Shown here: positions 1 to 10,581 of the stretch, in pieces
How the letters are laid out: each line of letters begins with the position of its first letter
How positions within the stretch are numbered: the first letter of the stretch is position 1
Source of the DNA: Halopseudomonas nanhaiensis
Lineage (GTDB): Bacteria; Pseudomonadota; Gammaproteobacteria; Pseudomonadales; Pseudomonadaceae
Direction of reading: 5' to 3'
Length of the DNA stretch: 64,000 nucleotides
Assembly: GCF_020025155.1 (NCBI RefSeq)
Contig: NZ_CP073751.1
Location: forward strand, 3,189,501 to 3,253,500
Notes under the pieces: model-generated
Told to the model about the DNA's origin: nothing
Database searches by the model: none
Seen by the model: the letters and a program-made list of their open reading frames with translations, nothing else
Made by a program: the position numbers and the translations under genes

Positions 1-1446
<1,446 letters not shown>

Positions 1447-1489
1447 CGTCTCGATTTCCTTCGCTTTTGGGGGCTCGGGGCACAAACGA

Positions 1490-1514
1490 CGACGCGGGAT
1501 TAGCTCCCGCGTCG
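1490..1514 (-). promoter_or_regulatory. Hairpin between dnaK and dnaJ
   Basis: A perfect 10-base-pair stem (1490-1499 with 1505-1514) around a 5-base loop lies in the 103-base dnaK-dnaJ gap. On the transcribed minus strand it has no clean T-tract, so it is more likely an mRNA processing or partial-attenuation hairpin that lowers dnaJ relative to dnaK than a full terminator. The role is inferred. Confidence 0.5.
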
Positions 1515-1549
1515 CCTGCAGTCAACTGCCGCCGCCCACTCCCAAGGAC

Positions 1550-3472
1550 TTACTTCTTGTTGTCCTTGACCTCTTCGAACTCGGCGTCGACCACATCATC
1601 AGCGCCGTCCTGACCAGCGTCGCCACCAGCCTCTGCGCCCTGGGCGGCCTGCGCCTGCTCGGCATACATCTTCTGCACGAGCGGACCGGATGCCTCGGAC
1701 AGTGCGTTGATCTTCGCTTCGATCTCAGCCTTGTCATCGCCCTTGATCGCCTGCTCGAGGTCCGCCAGAGCGGATTCGATCGCGCTCTTCTCTGCGTCGG
1801 TTGCCTTGTCGCCCGCTTCCTTGAGCGTCTTGCGCGTGGCGTGCACCAGCTGGTCGCCCTGGTTGCGGGTGGTTACCAGCTCTTCGAAACGACGGTCTTC
1901 CTCCGCGTTCGCTTCGGCATCACGCACCATCTTCTCGATTTCATCGTCGGACAGACCAGAAGACGCCTTGATCACGATCGACTGCTGCTTGCCGGTCGCC
2001 TTGTCCTTGGCCGATACGTTGAGGATACCGTTGGCATCGATATCGAAGCTCACTTCGATCTGCGGCACGCCGCGCGGCGCCGGCGGAATGTCGGCCAGAT
2101 CGAAACGGCCCAGCGACTTGTTCTGCCCGGCCTGCTTGCGCTCGCCCTGCAGCACGTGAATGGTCACTGCAGTCTGGTTATCGTCGGCCGTGGAGAACAC
2201 CTGAGACTTCTTGGTCGGGATAGTGGTGTTCTTCTCGATCAGCGTGGTCATCACACCGCCCATGGTTTCGATACCCAGCGACAGCGGCGTCACATCCAGA
2301 AGCAGCACATCCTTCACGTCACCGGCCAGCACCGCGCCCTGAATGGCAGCACCCACGGCAACGGCTTCGTCCGGATTAACGTCCTTGCGTGGCTCCTTGC
2401 CGAAAAACTCGGCGACGGTGCGCTGCACCAGCGGCATACGCGTCTGCCCACCGACCAGAATGACCTCATCGATCTCGGATACGTCGAGACCTGCATCCTT
2501 CATCGCTACACGGCACGGCTCAATACTGCGCTTCACCAGCTCCTCTACCAGAGACTCCAGCTTGGCGCGGGTCACCTTGACGTTCAGGTGTTTCGGACCG
2601 GAGGCATCTGCGGTGATGTACGGCAGGTTCACATCGGTCTGGTTGCTCGAAGACAACTCGATCTTGGCCTTCTCGGCCGCTTCCTTCAGACGCTGCAATG
2701 CTAGCGGATCGTTATGCAGGTCGACGCCATTTTCCTTTTTGAACTCATCCGCCAGATAGTCGATCAGGCGCATGTCAAAGTCTTCCCCGCCGAGGAAGGT
2801 ATCGCCGTTGGTGGCCAGTACTTCGAACTGATGCTCTCCATCGACCTCGGCAATCTCGATCACCGACACGTCGAAGGTACCGCCGCCAAGGTCATACACG
2901 ACGATGGTCGAGTCGCCACGCGACTTGTCCATGCCATAGGCCAGGGCGGCCGCCGTCGGCTCGTTGATGATGCGCTTGACGTCGAGACCAGCGATACGCC
3001 CGGCATCCTTGGTCGCCTGACGCTGGCTGTCGTTGAAATACGCCGGGACAGTGATGACCGCTTCGGTGACTGGCTCGCCAAGGTAATCTTCAGCGGTTTT
3101 CTTCATCTTCTTCAGCACTTCCGCAGAGACCTGCGGCGGCGCCATCTTCTCGCCCTTGACTTCAACCCAGGCGTCACCGTTGTCAGCCTTGATGATCTTG
3201 TAAGGCACGAGCTTGATGTCCTTCTGGACGACATCTTCCTCGAACCGGCGACCGATCAGACGCTTGACCGCGTTGAGGGTGTTCTGCGGATTGGTCACCG
3301 ACTGACGCTTGGCCGACTGGCCGACCAGCGTCTCGCCGTCTTTGGTGTAAGCGACGATGGACGGAGTAGTGCGAGCGCCTTCAGCGTTCTCGATCACCTT
3401 TGCCGTGCCGTTTTCCATGATAGCGACGCAGGAGTTGGTAGTCCCCAGGTCAATACCGATAATCTTGCCCAT
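1550..3472 (-). CDS. dnaK: Molecular chaperone DnaK (Hsp70)
   Basis: DnaK is the ATP-dependent Hsp70 that binds exposed hydrophobic peptide segments and works with DnaJ and GrpE. The 640-residue length is typical. The N-terminal nucleotide-binding domain starts [17 protein letters not shown], and [12 protein letters not shown] and [10 protein letters not shown] are the phosphate-2 and adenosine motifs. The substrate-binding domain has [14 protein letters not shown] at its linker, and the tail ends [12 protein letters not shown]. It is flanked by grpE (upstream) and dnaJ (downstream) on the same strand. No separate heat-shock promoter is visible in the 86-base gap to grpE. Confidence 0.99.
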   Translation of the reverse strand: MGKIIGIDLGTTNSCVAIMENGTAKVIENAEGARTTPSIVAYTKDGETLVGQSAKRQSVTNPQNTLNAVKRLIGRRFEEDVVQKDIKLVPYKIIKADNGDAWVEVKGEKMAPPQVSAEVLKKMKKTAEDYLGEPVTEAVITVPAYFNDSQRQATKDAGRIAGLDVKRIINEPTAAALAYGMDKSRGDSTIVVYDLGGGTFDVSVIEIAEVDGEHQFEVLATNGDTFLGGEDFDMRLIDYLADEFKKENGVDLHNDPLALQRLKEAAEKAKIELSSSNQTDVNLPYITADASGPKHLNVKVTRAKLESLVEELVKRSIEPCRVAMKDAGLDVSEIDEVILVGGQTRMPLVQRTVAEFFGKEPRKDVNPDEAVAVGAAIQGAVLAGDVKDVLLLDVTPLSLGIETMGGVMTTLIEKNTTIPTKKSQVFSTADDNQTAVTIHVLQGERKQAGQNKSLGRFDLADIPPAPRGVPQIEVSFDIDANGILNVSAKDKATGKQQSIVIKASSGLSDDEIEKMVRDAEANAEEDRRFEELVTTRNQGDQLVHATRKTLKEAGDKATDAEKSAIESALADLEQAIKGDDKAEIEAKINALSEASGPLVQKMYAEQAQAAQGAEAGGDAGQDGADDVVDAEFEEVKDNKK

Positions 3473-3558
3473 CTATATATCTCCGAATCTGCTGGCCGCG
3501 CACGTCGGCGACCAAGTTAACTGTCGATGAACCCTAGATTGGGTCGACCGGATCGATT

Positions 3559-4140
3559 TCAAGCCTTCTCGTCGATCGAAGGCGATTCCGGTCGGTCGCT
3601 GGCGGGCGTGCTGACCACGACCATCGCCGGACGCAGCAGGCGGCCACTGAGCGTATAACCCTTCTGGAACACGCGAATGACGGTATTCGGCTCGACGTTG
3701 TCGCGCTCTTCCATAGCCATTGCCTGATGCAACTCAGGATCGAAGGGCTCGCCATGGGGGTCGACGGCAACGATCTGGAATCGCGCCAGCGTGTCGGTGA
3801 ACATTTTCAGCGTCAGCTCCATGCCTTCGCGCATCGGCTTGATCGCCGGGTCATTGGCATCGGACAACTCCATGCCGCGCTCAAGGCTGTCGAGCAGCGG
3901 CAACAGCTCGGTGGCGAAGCGCTCCAGGCCGAACTTGTGCGCCTTTTCGATTTCCTGCTCCGCTCGGCGGCGCGCATTCTGTACGTCTGCTGCAGCGCGC
4001 AGAGCCTGATCCTGCGCGGTCGCCAGTTGTTCTTCCAGCGCGGACACGCGAGCGGCCAGGTCATCGGCAGGAGTATTGTTCTGTTCCGGGTTGAGTACCG
4101 GCTCCTGATCGTTCAGCTCCTGTTTCTGTTCGTCCGCCAT
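3559..4140 (-). CDS. grpE: Nucleotide exchange factor GrpE
   Basis: GrpE releases ADP from DnaK. The 193-residue product has an acidic low-complexity N-terminus, a long helical coiled-coil (about residues 30-90, heptad-like [30 protein letters not shown] split over turns), and the C-terminal beta domain with [13 protein letters not shown] and [20 protein letters not shown]. It is first in the chaperone run and is preceded by a good sigma-32 promoter, so heat shock control is likely. Confidence 0.97.
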   Translation of the reverse strand: MADEQKQELNDQEPVLNPEQNNTPADDLAARVSALEEQLATAQDQALRAAADVQNARRRAEQEIEKAHKFGLERFATELLPLLDSLERGMELSDANDPAIKPMREGMELTLKMFTDTLARFQIVAVDPHGEPFDPELHQAMAMEERDNVEPNTVIRVFQKGYTLSGRLLRPAMVVVSTPASDRPESPSIDEKA

Positions 4141-4214
4141 GCAAATCTCCTGTCAAATCGAGTAAAGGCTTTTAACACCACGTCGGGTTCAGCCCGAAGG
4201 CTGCAGTGCTCCTG

Positions 4215-4245
4215 TATATGGGGTCGTTCCGTGCAGCTTCAAGGG
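4215..4245 (-). promoter_or_regulatory. Sigma-32 (heat-shock) promoter of grpE
   Basis: Read on the minus strand, CCCTTGAA (complement of 4238-4245) is followed after 14 bases by CCCCATATA (complement of 4215-4223). This closely fits the RpoH consensus CTTGAA / CCCCAT-T. It sits about 75 bases in front of the grpE ATG and would drive the chaperone operon. Confidence 0.8.
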
Positions 4246-4289
4246 CTGACCGAGCCGATCGGGAGCACTTGAACTGCTCGAACCGAGTA

Positions 4290-4305
4290 CTGTATAAATA
4301 ACCAG
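4290..4305 (+). promoter_or_regulatory. LexA (SOS) box of recN
   Basis: CTGTATAAATAACCAG fits the CTG-N10-CAG LexA operator and lies 23 bases upstream of the recN ATG. recN is a classical SOS gene, so repression by LexA is very likely. Confidence 0.88.
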
Positions 4306-4328
4306 ACCAACGTCATCGAGGGCCTGTC

Positions 4329-5996
4329 ATGCTTGTGCATCTCGCGGTAAACAATTATGCGATTGTCGACCACCTCGAACTCGAGCTGGGCGGCGGCATG
4401 ACGGCGGTGACCGGAGAAACCGGCGCCGGGAAATCCATCATGCTGGACGCTCTCGCCCTTACGCTGGGCGATCGCGCAGACAGCGGCGCAGTGCGCCCCG
4501 GTGCTGACAAGGCCGACCTTCTGGCCACCTTCGACATTTCCGATATCCCCGAGGCGCGCCAGTGGCTGGAGGAGCGCGACCTGTCCAGTGATGACCAGGT
4601 GATCCTGCGTCGCGTGGTTACCGCTGAAGGTCGTTCGCGGGGCTACATCAATGGCAGCCCCTGCCCGCAACAGGATCTTAAGGCGCTGGGTGAAATGCTG
4701 ATCGACATCCATAGTCAGCATGAACATCAATCGCTGCTCAAGCCCGATACGCAGCGGCGGATGCTCGACGCGTTCGCTGGTGCGGGCGAACTGGCCCGCC
4801 AGGTGCAGCTCGCGGCGCAACGCTGCCGCCAGACTGAGCAGGCGCTGCACCAGGCCAGCCAGGAAGGAGAGGAATTTACCTCCAGAGTACAGCTGCTGAC
4901 GTACCAGCTTGAAGAACTGGATAACCTGAGCCTGCAAGACGGCGAGCTCGAACAGCTGGAAGACGACCAGCGCCAGCTGGCCAATGCCGAGCACATAACC
5001 CACTCCTGCCAGCAGGTCATCAACCTCTGCAGCGAAAACGACAGCGGTAGCGTACTGCAGGCGCTCACCGCAAGCCTGCAGCGACTCGGCAACCTGAACA
5101 CGCACAACCGCAATCTGGATGAGGCCAACAGCCTGCTGGCCAGCGCGCAGATTCAGGTCGAAGAAGCCGTCGGAGAACTCACCCGCTACCTGGACCATTT
5201 TGAAGCGGACCCCGAGCGGCAGCAGCAGATCGAGGAGCGTCTCGGCGTCATATACGATCTGGCCCGCAAGCACCGCATCAATCCTGATGAGCTGCCGGCG
5301 CTTCAGCAACGGCTGATCGACGAACTGGAAAACCTGCAACAGCAGGGTGCAGACGCAGAAAAGCTCGCAGAAGAACTGGAAGCCTATCAAAAGCACTACC
5401 GCGAGCTCGCAGCACAATTGTCGGAACAGCGCCAGAAAGCCGCAGTCCGGCTGGCTGCAGCGGTCACCGGAGAGGTTCAACAGCTGGGCATGCCCGGCGG
5501 AGCGGTAAGCGTGCAGCTCACCTCGAACAAACCTGAAAGCTACGCGCCCACCGGCTTGGAGACGGTGGAGTTTCTGGTCAGCGCCAACCCCGGGCAGCCA
5601 GCCAAGCCGCTTGCCAAGGTGGCTTCAGGCGGCGAACTGTCGCGTATCAGCCTGGGGATTCAGGTGGTCACTGCTCAGACATCTCGCGTACCGACCTTGG
5701 TATTCGACGAGGTGGACGTGGGTATAGGCGGGCCGACTGCAGAGATCGTGGGCCGATTATTGCGCCAGCTGGGGGCGCGTGGACAGGTGTTGACCGTCAC
5801 GCACCTGCCGCAGGTTGCAGCGCAGGGGCACCAGCATCTGTTCGTGCGCAAGGAGCAAAGCAAGACTTCGACGCGCACCCGGATCGATCAGCTGGATGAA
5901 GCCGGTCGGGTCCAGGAAGTAGCCAGGATGCTCGGCGGTATAGACCTGACGGAGGAGTCGCTTGCTCACGCGCGCAAGCTGATATCCGCAACCTGA
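4329..5996 (+). CDS. recN: DNA repair ATPase RecN
   Basis: RecN is an SMC-like ATPase that acts early in double-strand break repair by recombination. The 555-residue product has Walker A GETGAGKS at residues 29-36, long central coiled-coil arms rich in Gln, Glu and Leu, an ABC signature region ASGGELSRISLG, and Walker B VFDEVDVGIGG near the C-terminus, followed by VTHLPQVAA. Length and order match the family. It is transcribed away from grpE behind a LexA box. Confidence 0.97.
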   Translation: MLVHLAVNNYAIVDHLELELGGGMTAVTGETGAGKSIMLDALALTLGDRADSGAVRPGADKADLLATFDISDIPEARQWLEERDLSSDDQVILRRVVTAEGRSRGYINGSPCPQQDLKALGEMLIDIHSQHEHQSLLKPDTQRRMLDAFAGAGELARQVQLAAQRCRQTEQALHQASQEGEEFTSRVQLLTYQLEELDNLSLQDGELEQLEDDQRQLANAEHITHSCQQVINLCSENDSGSVLQALTASLQRLGNLNTHNRNLDEANSLLASAQIQVEEAVGELTRYLDHFEADPERQQQIEERLGVIYDLARKHRINPDELPALQQRLIDELENLQQQGADAEKLAEELEAYQKHYRELAAQLSEQRQKAAVRLAAAVTGEVQQLGMPGGAVSVQLTSNKPESYAPTGLETVEFLVSANPGQPAKPLAKVASGGELSRISLGIQVVTAQTSRVPTLVFDEVDVGIGGPTAEIVGRLLRQLGARGQVLTVTHLPQVAAQGHQHLFVRKEQSKTSTRTRIDQLDEAGRVQEVARMLGGIDLTEESLAHARKLISAT

Positions 5997-6102
5997 TGGC
6001 AGCCCGCGCCGCGTCATGGGCGATACGGCGCGCACTATTTCAAATCGTGTGGTGAACCAGTGAGCCAGCACGCCGGCGAGACGTGCCCTGGTGTTCGAGG
6101 GC

Positions 6103-6507
6103 TCAGCTTTTGCGTTTGACGTAAAGCACGAGGTTGTGGTCGACGAGCTCGTAGCCGTGCTCCTTGACGATTTCACGCTGACGTCGTTCGATCTCGGGAT
6201 CGAAAAACTCGATCACCTCGCCGCTGTCCAGACACACCATGTGGTCATGATGGTCGCCGTCTGCCAGCTCGAACACCGCATGGCCGCCATCAAAATTATG
6301 CCGCACCACCAGGCCTGCGGACTCGAACTGGGTAAGAACCCGGTACACGGTCGCCAGTCCAACATCTTCGCCTGCTTCCATCAGCGCCTTGTAGACGTCT
6401 TCGGCGCTCATGTGACGGTCTTCGGAACTGTCCAGCATCTGCAGGATCTTGACGCGTGGTAACGTCACCTTCAGACCGGCCTTTCTAAGTTCTTGATTCT
6501 CTACCAT
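6103..6507 (-). CDS. fur: Ferric uptake regulator Fur
   Basis: Fur is the Fe(II)-dependent repressor of iron acquisition genes. The 134-residue product starts MVENQELRKAGLKVTLPR; an in-frame upstream extension of 20 codons is not conserved and is dropped. The winged helix spans roughly residues 10-80 (HMSAEDVYKALMEAGEDVGLATVYRVL). The metal-binding stretch DGDHHDHMVCLDSGEVIEF follows. A single Cys replaces the CxxC of E. coli Fur, as in other pseudomonad Fur proteins. It lies divergent from bamE, which is the usual pseudomonad arrangement. Confidence 0.97.
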   Translation of the reverse strand: MVENQELRKAGLKVTLPRVKILQMLDSSEDRHMSAEDVYKALMEAGEDVGLATVYRVLTQFESAGLVVRHNFDGGHAVFELADGDHHDHMVCLDSGEVIEFFDPEIERRQREIVKEHGYELVDHNLVLYVKRKS

Positions 6508-6601
6508 TGCTAGTTTCTCGTTCAGCGCTTCGCAGGGCTGGATCTGTCGGGTATGATTCAGGGCCATTCAGCCAATTCACGATAGTGGATGTTACCACGC
6601 G

Positions 6602-7045
6602 ATGCCAAACAGTCTGAACCGAATCCTCTGTATCCTCCTGTGTCTCGCCACCGCCACGCTGGCTGGCTGCGGCTTTCCCGGCGTCTACAGGATTGATGTT
6701 CAGCAGGGCAATGTCGTTACCCAGGACATGGTCGACCAGCTACGCCCGGGAATGACCACCCGACAGGTCCGCTTCATCATGGGTACCCCGCTGATTCAGG
6801 ATACATTCGCTCCCGACCGCTGGGATTATCTGTATAGCCTGCGTGCCGGTCATGAGCCGCGCCAGCAGGAGCGCATCACCCTGTGGTTTGAAAATGATCG
6901 GCTTGCGCGCCTGGCCGGTGATTTCGTGCCGGGCACCAGCCGCGACGAAGCGATCATGGGTGAGCGACGGGATGAGCCGACCGAGGACAACGCTCCGCAA
7001 AGCTACCCCGTCGATCTCGGCGCCCCGCTCGGCACGGGCGAGTAA
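6602..7045 (+). CDS. bamE: Outer membrane assembly lipoprotein BamE (OmlA)
   Basis: BamE is the small lipoprotein of the BAM complex that inserts beta-barrel proteins in the outer membrane. The 147-residue product has a lipoprotein signal with lipobox LAGC (Cys23), then the SmpA/OmlA fold with [17 protein letters not shown] and WDYLYSLR, both family hallmarks. The tail after about residue 110 is acidic and variable. It diverges from fur; the 94-base gap between them must hold both promoters. Confidence 0.94.
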   Translation: MPNSLNRILCILLCLATATLAGCGFPGVYRIDVQQGNVVTQDMVDQLRPGMTTRQVRFIMGTPLIQDTFAPDRWDYLYSLRAGHEPRQQERITLWFENDRLARLAGDFVPGTSRDEAIMGERRDEPTEDNAPQSYPVDLGAPLGTGE

Positions 7046-7055
7046 CCTCATCCTG

Positions 7056-7079
7056 CTGCAGCGGCCTCGGCCGCTGCAG
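7056..7079. terminator. Palindromic hairpin between bamE and rnfH
   Basis: An 11-base-pair perfect inverted repeat (7056-7066 with 7069-7079, loop TC) fills the 35-base gap between the convergent bamE and rnfH genes. It has no T-tract on either strand but its position suits a bidirectional terminator or transcript-end hairpin. Confidence 0.6.
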
Positions 7080-7080
7080 T

Positions 7081-7401
7081 TCATTCGGCAGTATCCTTTC
7101 CTGCTCTGGCCTTGGCTGCCGCACGTTGCTTGCGCACTTCCTTCGGATCGGCGATTAGTGGCCGATATATCTCCACCCGCTCCCCGGCATTGATCGTTCG
7201 CTCGCCAGGCTTGGGTACGGCCTTGCCGAATATGCCCATAGCGCTGGCATCGATATCAATCTCGGGAAAGTGCTCCCATATCCTCGAAAGACGCACCGCC
7301 TCCAGAACACTGGTACCTTCAGGCACCACCAGACTGATGATCTTCTGCTTCTGTGGCAGCGCGTACGCTACTTCCACTGCGATTGAGTGATCAGCCACCA
7401 T
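7081..7401 (-). CDS. rnfH: RnfH/RatB ubiquitin-like family protein
   Basis: This 106-residue protein belongs to the UPF0125 (RnfH, also RatB) family, a beta-grasp protein paired with RatA. Visible family features are EVAYALPQKQKIISLVV, a central LSRIWEHFPEIDI and the ERVEIYRPLIADPKEVRKQRA tail. The ATG at 7401 overlaps the ratA stop by 11 bases, showing translational coupling. The biochemical function is unsettled in the literature. Confidence 0.9.
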   Translation of the reverse strand: MVADHSIAVEVAYALPQKQKIISLVVPEGTSVLEAVRLSRIWEHFPEIDIDASAMGIFGKAVPKPGERTINAGERVEIYRPLIADPKEVRKQRAAAKARAGKDTAE

Positions 7402-7825
7402 ACAGCTCCTTGGCGCGCTGCGAGAACGCATCCACCAGTGTGTTGGCGGCATGATTGAACAGCGGCCCGAGCGTCGCGCGGATGATCGGACCGGAATATT
7501 CGAACTGCAGATCAAGAATGATCTTGCACGCCTGGGCACTGAGTGGCTGGAAGTCCCAGGTGCCCTGCAGATCGCTGAAGGGGCCGTCCTCCAGTCGCAT
7601 GTTGATCTGACGGCCGGCAACGAGCGTGTTGCGCGTTGTAAATGATTGCTTCAAGCCTGCCTTTGCGACCGTGAGACGTGCGCGCATGAACGCGTCGCTT
7701 TCCTCAAGAACCTGGGTTTCCGAGCACCAGGGAAGGAACTCGGGGTACTGCTCGACCCGGTTGACCAGGTCATACATCTGCTCTGCAGTGTACGGCAGCA
7801 ATGCCGAGCGTTGGATATGCGTCAT
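7391..7825 (-). CDS. ratA: RatA family START-like protein (coenzyme Q-binding / ribosome association toxin family)
   Basis: A 144-residue START/polyketide-cyclase-fold protein beginning MTHIQRSALLPYTAEQMYDLVNRVEQYPEFLPWC, which matches RatA and its eukaryotic relative COQ10. E. coli RatA was reported to block 70S formation; the fold is also linked to ubiquinone function, so the call is by family only. It is the first gene of a two-gene unit with rnfH and lies close to smpB, its usual neighbour. Confidence 0.9.
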   Translation of the reverse strand: MTHIQRSALLPYTAEQMYDLVNRVEQYPEFLPWCSETQVLEESDAFMRARLTVAKAGLKQSFTTRNTLVAGRQINMRLEDGPFSDLQGTWDFQPLSAQACKIILDLQFEYSGPIIRATLGPLFNHAANTLVDAFSQRAKELYGG

Positions 7826-7832
7826 GATGATT

Positions 7833-9236
7833 TCACTTGAACAGTTCGGTTACGAAAACAATGGCGACACCTGCGGGCGCCACGTAGCGTAGCAGGCAGA
7901 GTAGCACCGGAAACAGCTGCGGATGCTGCAATGAAAGCTCTTCACGCAACGCATCGCGGCTCAGCACCCAGCCCGCAAACAGACAGAAAGCCAATCCACC
8001 CAGCGGGAGCAGAATTCGGCTGGTCAGGTAGTCGATGCTTTCGAAGAAGGTTTTTCCACCGGCATCAGTCCAGGCGAAAAGCCGCCAGCCAGACTCGTCA
8101 GCAACCATGAAACGGGCTTCTGCCAGAACGTTGAACGATAACACCGTCCCCATCCCCACCAGCCAGCACAGGATAGCTATTGCCGCGGTAACGGCTACAC
8201 GGGATCGACCAGAGCGTTCTACTCCGTAGGCCACGGCCGGTTCAAGCATCGAGATGGCGGAACTCCAGGCGGCAACGGCTACCAGCATGAAGAACAGCAA
8301 TCCGAAAACCTGCCCCATGGCGATATTGCCGAACGCGATAGGCAGCGTCACGAACATGAGCCCAGGGCCGGCACTCGGCTCCAGCCCGGCGGCGAACACG
8401 ACAGGAAACAGCGCGAGGCCAGCGGTTAGCGCTACCAGCGTATCCAGCAGAGCGACCGTCATCACCGTACCGGCAATGGATGACTCGCGCGGCATGTAAG
8501 CGCCGAATACCATGATCGACCCGACCCCGACGCTCAGCGTGAAGAACGCATGCCCCATTGCGGCAAGAATTCCCGCAGGCACCTCGGCAAGATCGAAGTG
8601 GAACAGAAACCGTACCCCCTCCATGAAGTGACCGGTCGACAGGCTGTATCCGAACAGCGCGACCAGCAGCACGAAGAGCATCGGCATCATGATACGCAGT
8701 GCCTTCTCCAGCCCCGCCACCACGCCGCGAGCAATGATAATCGCTGTGACCAGCATGAACAGGCTGTGCCAGCCGGCGAGCCGCCAGGGGTCGTCTGTCA
8801 GCGTCGCAAAACGGGTCGCCGCCCCTTCGCCGCTGATGCCGGTGAAGCTGCCCTGACCCATGCCTATTATGTAGTCCAGGGCCCAGCCCGCTACCACGCT
8901 ATAGAACGAGAGAATCAGTAATGCCGCGATCATGCCCATGACAGCAGCCCAGGCCCAGCGAGGCGAGGCCTTCGCCGTATACGCGAGGCTGCGAAGCGAA
9001 TTGATCGGGCTCTGCCGCCCACGGCGGCCCAGCACGGTCTCGGCGAGCATGATTGGTGCGCCGACCAGCGCGATGCACAGCAGATACACCGCCACGAACG
9101 CGCCGCCGCCATACACCCCGGCCATGTAGGGAAATTTCCAGATATTTCCCAGACCGACCGCGGACCCCGTCGCCGCCAGGATGAATACCCAGCGACTCGC
9201 CCAGACTCCGTGAATCGACTGTTTCTGATCTGCCAT
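7833..9236 (-). CDS. Sodium-dependent transporter (SNF/NSS family)
   Basis: A 467-residue inner-membrane protein of the neurotransmitter:sodium symporter family (LeuT fold). The TM1 signature GSAVGLGNIWKFPYMAG is present near residue 25, and about 11-12 hydrophobic segments follow. The start MADQKQSIHGVWASRW is chosen over a longer in-frame reading because the extra residues are not membrane-protein-like and overlap smpB. The substrate, probably an amino acid, cannot be read from sequence. It ends 7 bases before ratA begins on the same strand and diverges from smpB. Confidence 0.93.
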   Translation of the reverse strand: MADQKQSIHGVWASRWVFILAATGSAVGLGNIWKFPYMAGVYGGGAFVAVYLLCIALVGAPIMLAETVLGRRGRQSPINSLRSLAYTAKASPRWAWAAVMGMIAALLILSFYSVVAGWALDYIIGMGQGSFTGISGEGAATRFATLTDDPWRLAGWHSLFMLVTAIIIARGVVAGLEKALRIMMPMLFVLLVALFGYSLSTGHFMEGVRFLFHFDLAEVPAGILAAMGHAFFTLSVGVGSIMVFGAYMPRESSIAGTVMTVALLDTLVALTAGLALFPVVFAAGLEPSAGPGLMFVTLPIAFGNIAMGQVFGLLFFMLVAVAAWSSAISMLEPAVAYGVERSGRSRVAVTAAIAILCWLVGMGTVLSFNVLAEARFMVADESGWRLFAWTDAGGKTFFESIDYLTSRILLPLGGLAFCLFAGWVLSRDALREELSLQHPQLFPVLLCLLRYVAPAGVAIVFVTELFK

Positions 9237-9348
9237 GGCGGCTCGACTCTCGCAAAAGCCCGGCATTCTCCCGTCTTTGGCCGGGCGCCTCAAGGGGCAT
9301 TGCCACGGCGATAGCGGAACCGGCGGACGCCCCCTATAATACGCCGCC

Positions 9349-9831
9349 ATGAGCAAACCAAAGAATCAGCAGGCCAACAGCGGCACGATCGCGCTGAACA
9401 AGAAGGCCAAACACGAGTATTTCATCGAAACTCGCTTTGAAGCGGGAATCGCCCTGACCGGCTGGGAAGTAAAGAGCCTGCGCGAGGGGAAAGCCCAGCT
9501 GACAGACAGCTACATTCTCCTCAAGAACGGCGAGGCGTTCCTTCTGGGCGGCCATATTACGCCGCTGAAAACGGCCAGCACCCATGTGATTGCCGACCCG
9601 ACGCGCACGCGTAAACTGTTGCTCAAGGCGCGAGAACTGGAAAAGCTGATTGCCGCAGTTGAACAAAAGGGTTTCAGCTGCGTGCCACTCGCGCTGTACT
9701 GGAAGAATCACCTGGTCAAATGCGAGATAGCACTGGTACGCGGCAAGAAGGATTTCGACAAGCGAGATACGGAAAAGAACCGCGACTGGGACAGGGAAAA
9801 GCAGCGCATCGTTCGCGAAGCCAACCGCTGA
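9349..9831 (+). CDS. smpB: SsrA-binding protein SmpB
   Basis: SmpB carries tmRNA into stalled ribosomes for trans-translation. The 160-residue product has the full fold: [20 protein letters not shown], the [14 protein letters not shown] motif, [11 protein letters not shown], and the basic C-terminal tail ([19 protein letters not shown]) that enters the mRNA channel. Its RNA partner ssrA starts 178 bases downstream on the same strand. Confidence 0.98.
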   Translation: MSKPKNQQANSGTIALNKKAKHEYFIETRFEAGIALTGWEVKSLREGKAQLTDSYILLKNGEAFLLGGHITPLKTASTHVIADPTRTRKLLLKARELEKLIAAVEQKGFSCVPLALYWKNHLVKCEIALVRGKKDFDKRDTEKNRDWDREKQRIVREANR

Positions 9832-9917
9832 TCGGGAACTCCCTCGTCCAAGGCTGTCCAAATAAGTGAATGGGAATCTACTCCTGCCCATTCGATTGAG
9901 GCTTTAAGCTGCTTTGT

Positions 9918-9944
9918 ATACCCCGTGCTGCGGGGTATTTTTTA
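9918..9944 (+). terminator. Intrinsic terminator after smpB
   Basis: ATACCCCG (9918-9925) pairs with CGGGGTAT (9931-9938) around a 5-base loop and is followed by six T residues. It ends smpB transcription before ssrA. Confidence 0.85.
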
Positions 9945-9975
9945 ACCACCACTAGGTGCCACACCGAGTATTCGC

Positions 9976-9981
9976 TATACT
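9976..9981 (+). promoter_or_regulatory. Probable -10 box of ssrA
   Basis: TATACT lies 28 bases upstream of the mature tmRNA 5' end, leaving room for a short leader trimmed by RNase P. The -35 region (around 9953) is weak, so only the -10 is proposed. Confidence 0.5.
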
Positions 9982-10009
9982 GGTCGCCGTGGTACAGCAC
10001 GATGGTTTT

Positions 10010-10396
10010 GGGGCCGATTAGGATTCGACGACGGTTACAAAGCTTGAAGGGCATGCCGAGTTGGTGACAGAACTCGTAAATCCACTGTTGCAAAACCTAT
10101 AATTGCCAATGATGACAATTACGGTGCCCAACTAGCTGCGTAAGCAGCCTAGTCGCACTTCTGGTAGCTTCGGCTCCAGCAATCATTAGAGGATGTCTGT
10201 AAACTCGAAATGATTGTCATATAGAACAGAATCGCCGCTTAGTACGTTGTGGACGACGCGGTTAAACATCACACAACTCGCTCCAAGCACCCTGCCACTC
10301 GGGCGGCGCGGAGTTAACTCAGTAGAGATGGCTAAGCATGTAGAACTGATAGTGGCGGACTGGCGGACGGGGGTTCAAATCCCCCCGGCTCCACCA
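10010..10396 (+). ncRNA. ssrA: Transfer-messenger RNA (tmRNA)
   Basis: tmRNA frees stalled ribosomes and tags the nascent chain. The 5' end GGGGCCGATTAGGATTCGAC pairs with the 3' CGGCTCC followed by ACCA to form the 7-base-pair tRNA-like acceptor stem; the 3' CCA is encoded. The T-arm GGGGGTTCAAATCCCCC lies near the 3' end. The tag frame is at 10105-10143. The 387-base length is normal. The 3' end has been rebuilt by island integration: it still reads CCCCGGCTCCACCA, so the gene should remain functional. Confidence 0.97.
10105..10143 (+). CDS. tmRNA proteolysis tag ANDDNYGAQLAA
   Basis: The resume codon GCC and the next eleven codons encode ANDDNYGAQLAA followed by TAA. It keeps the AND start and LAA end seen by SspB and ClpXP, but is two residues longer than the ten-residue ANDDNYALAA / ANDENYALAA form. 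Confidence 0.93.
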   Translation, partial: ANDDNYGAQLAA

Positions 10397-10397
10397 A
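10383..10397 (+). repeat. Left attachment core (attL) in the ssrA 3' end
   Basis: CCCCGGCTCCACCAA at the ssrA 3' end recurs at 44640-44653 with a single T missing. Both copies are followed by similar hairpin terminators. Integrases of this family commonly use tmRNA 3' ends as attachment sites, so this is taken as the left crossover region; the exact exchange point is inferred. Confidence 0.75.
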
Positions 10398-10407
10398 ATA
10401 TACATCT

Positions 10408-10433
10408 AAAGACGTCCCCGGACGTCTTTTTTT
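10408..10433 (+). terminator. Terminator of ssrA (island-borne copy)
   Basis: AGACGTCC (10410-10417) pairs with GGACGTCT (10420-10427) and is followed by a run of seven T residues. It is similar in sequence to the hairpin at 44663-44687 on the far side of the island, suggesting that the island carries its own replacement terminator. Confidence 0.85.
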
Positions 10434-10509
10434 GTGCCTGATGCATATGCAAATCAATAACTTACGCTCCATTAGCGTCCATAGACGTCCACCAGCAGCC
10501 AGCACTTCT

Positions 10510-10580
10510 GGTATTCCAAATGGTATTCCAAGCATTCACATGGTATTTTTGGAATACCAAAGACGCCGCTGGAATACCAA
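10510..10580. repeat. Cluster of GGTATTCCAA repeats upstream of the integrase
   Basis: Four copies of a 10-base repeat: GGTATTCCAA at 10510-10519 and 10522-10531, and the reverse complement (TTGGAATACC type) at 10549-10558 and 10570-10579. The third copy also forms a hairpin with TGGTATT at 10541. The last copy nearly touches the integrase ATG. A matching copy lies at the other end of the island, so these are probably arm-type integrase sites, and may also autoregulate the gene. Confidence 0.7.
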
Positions 10581-10581
10581 A

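Noticed and set aside
4239..5480. 413-residue minus-strand frame opposite recN
   Set aside because: Shadow of recN; it also crosses the recN promoter and LexA box.
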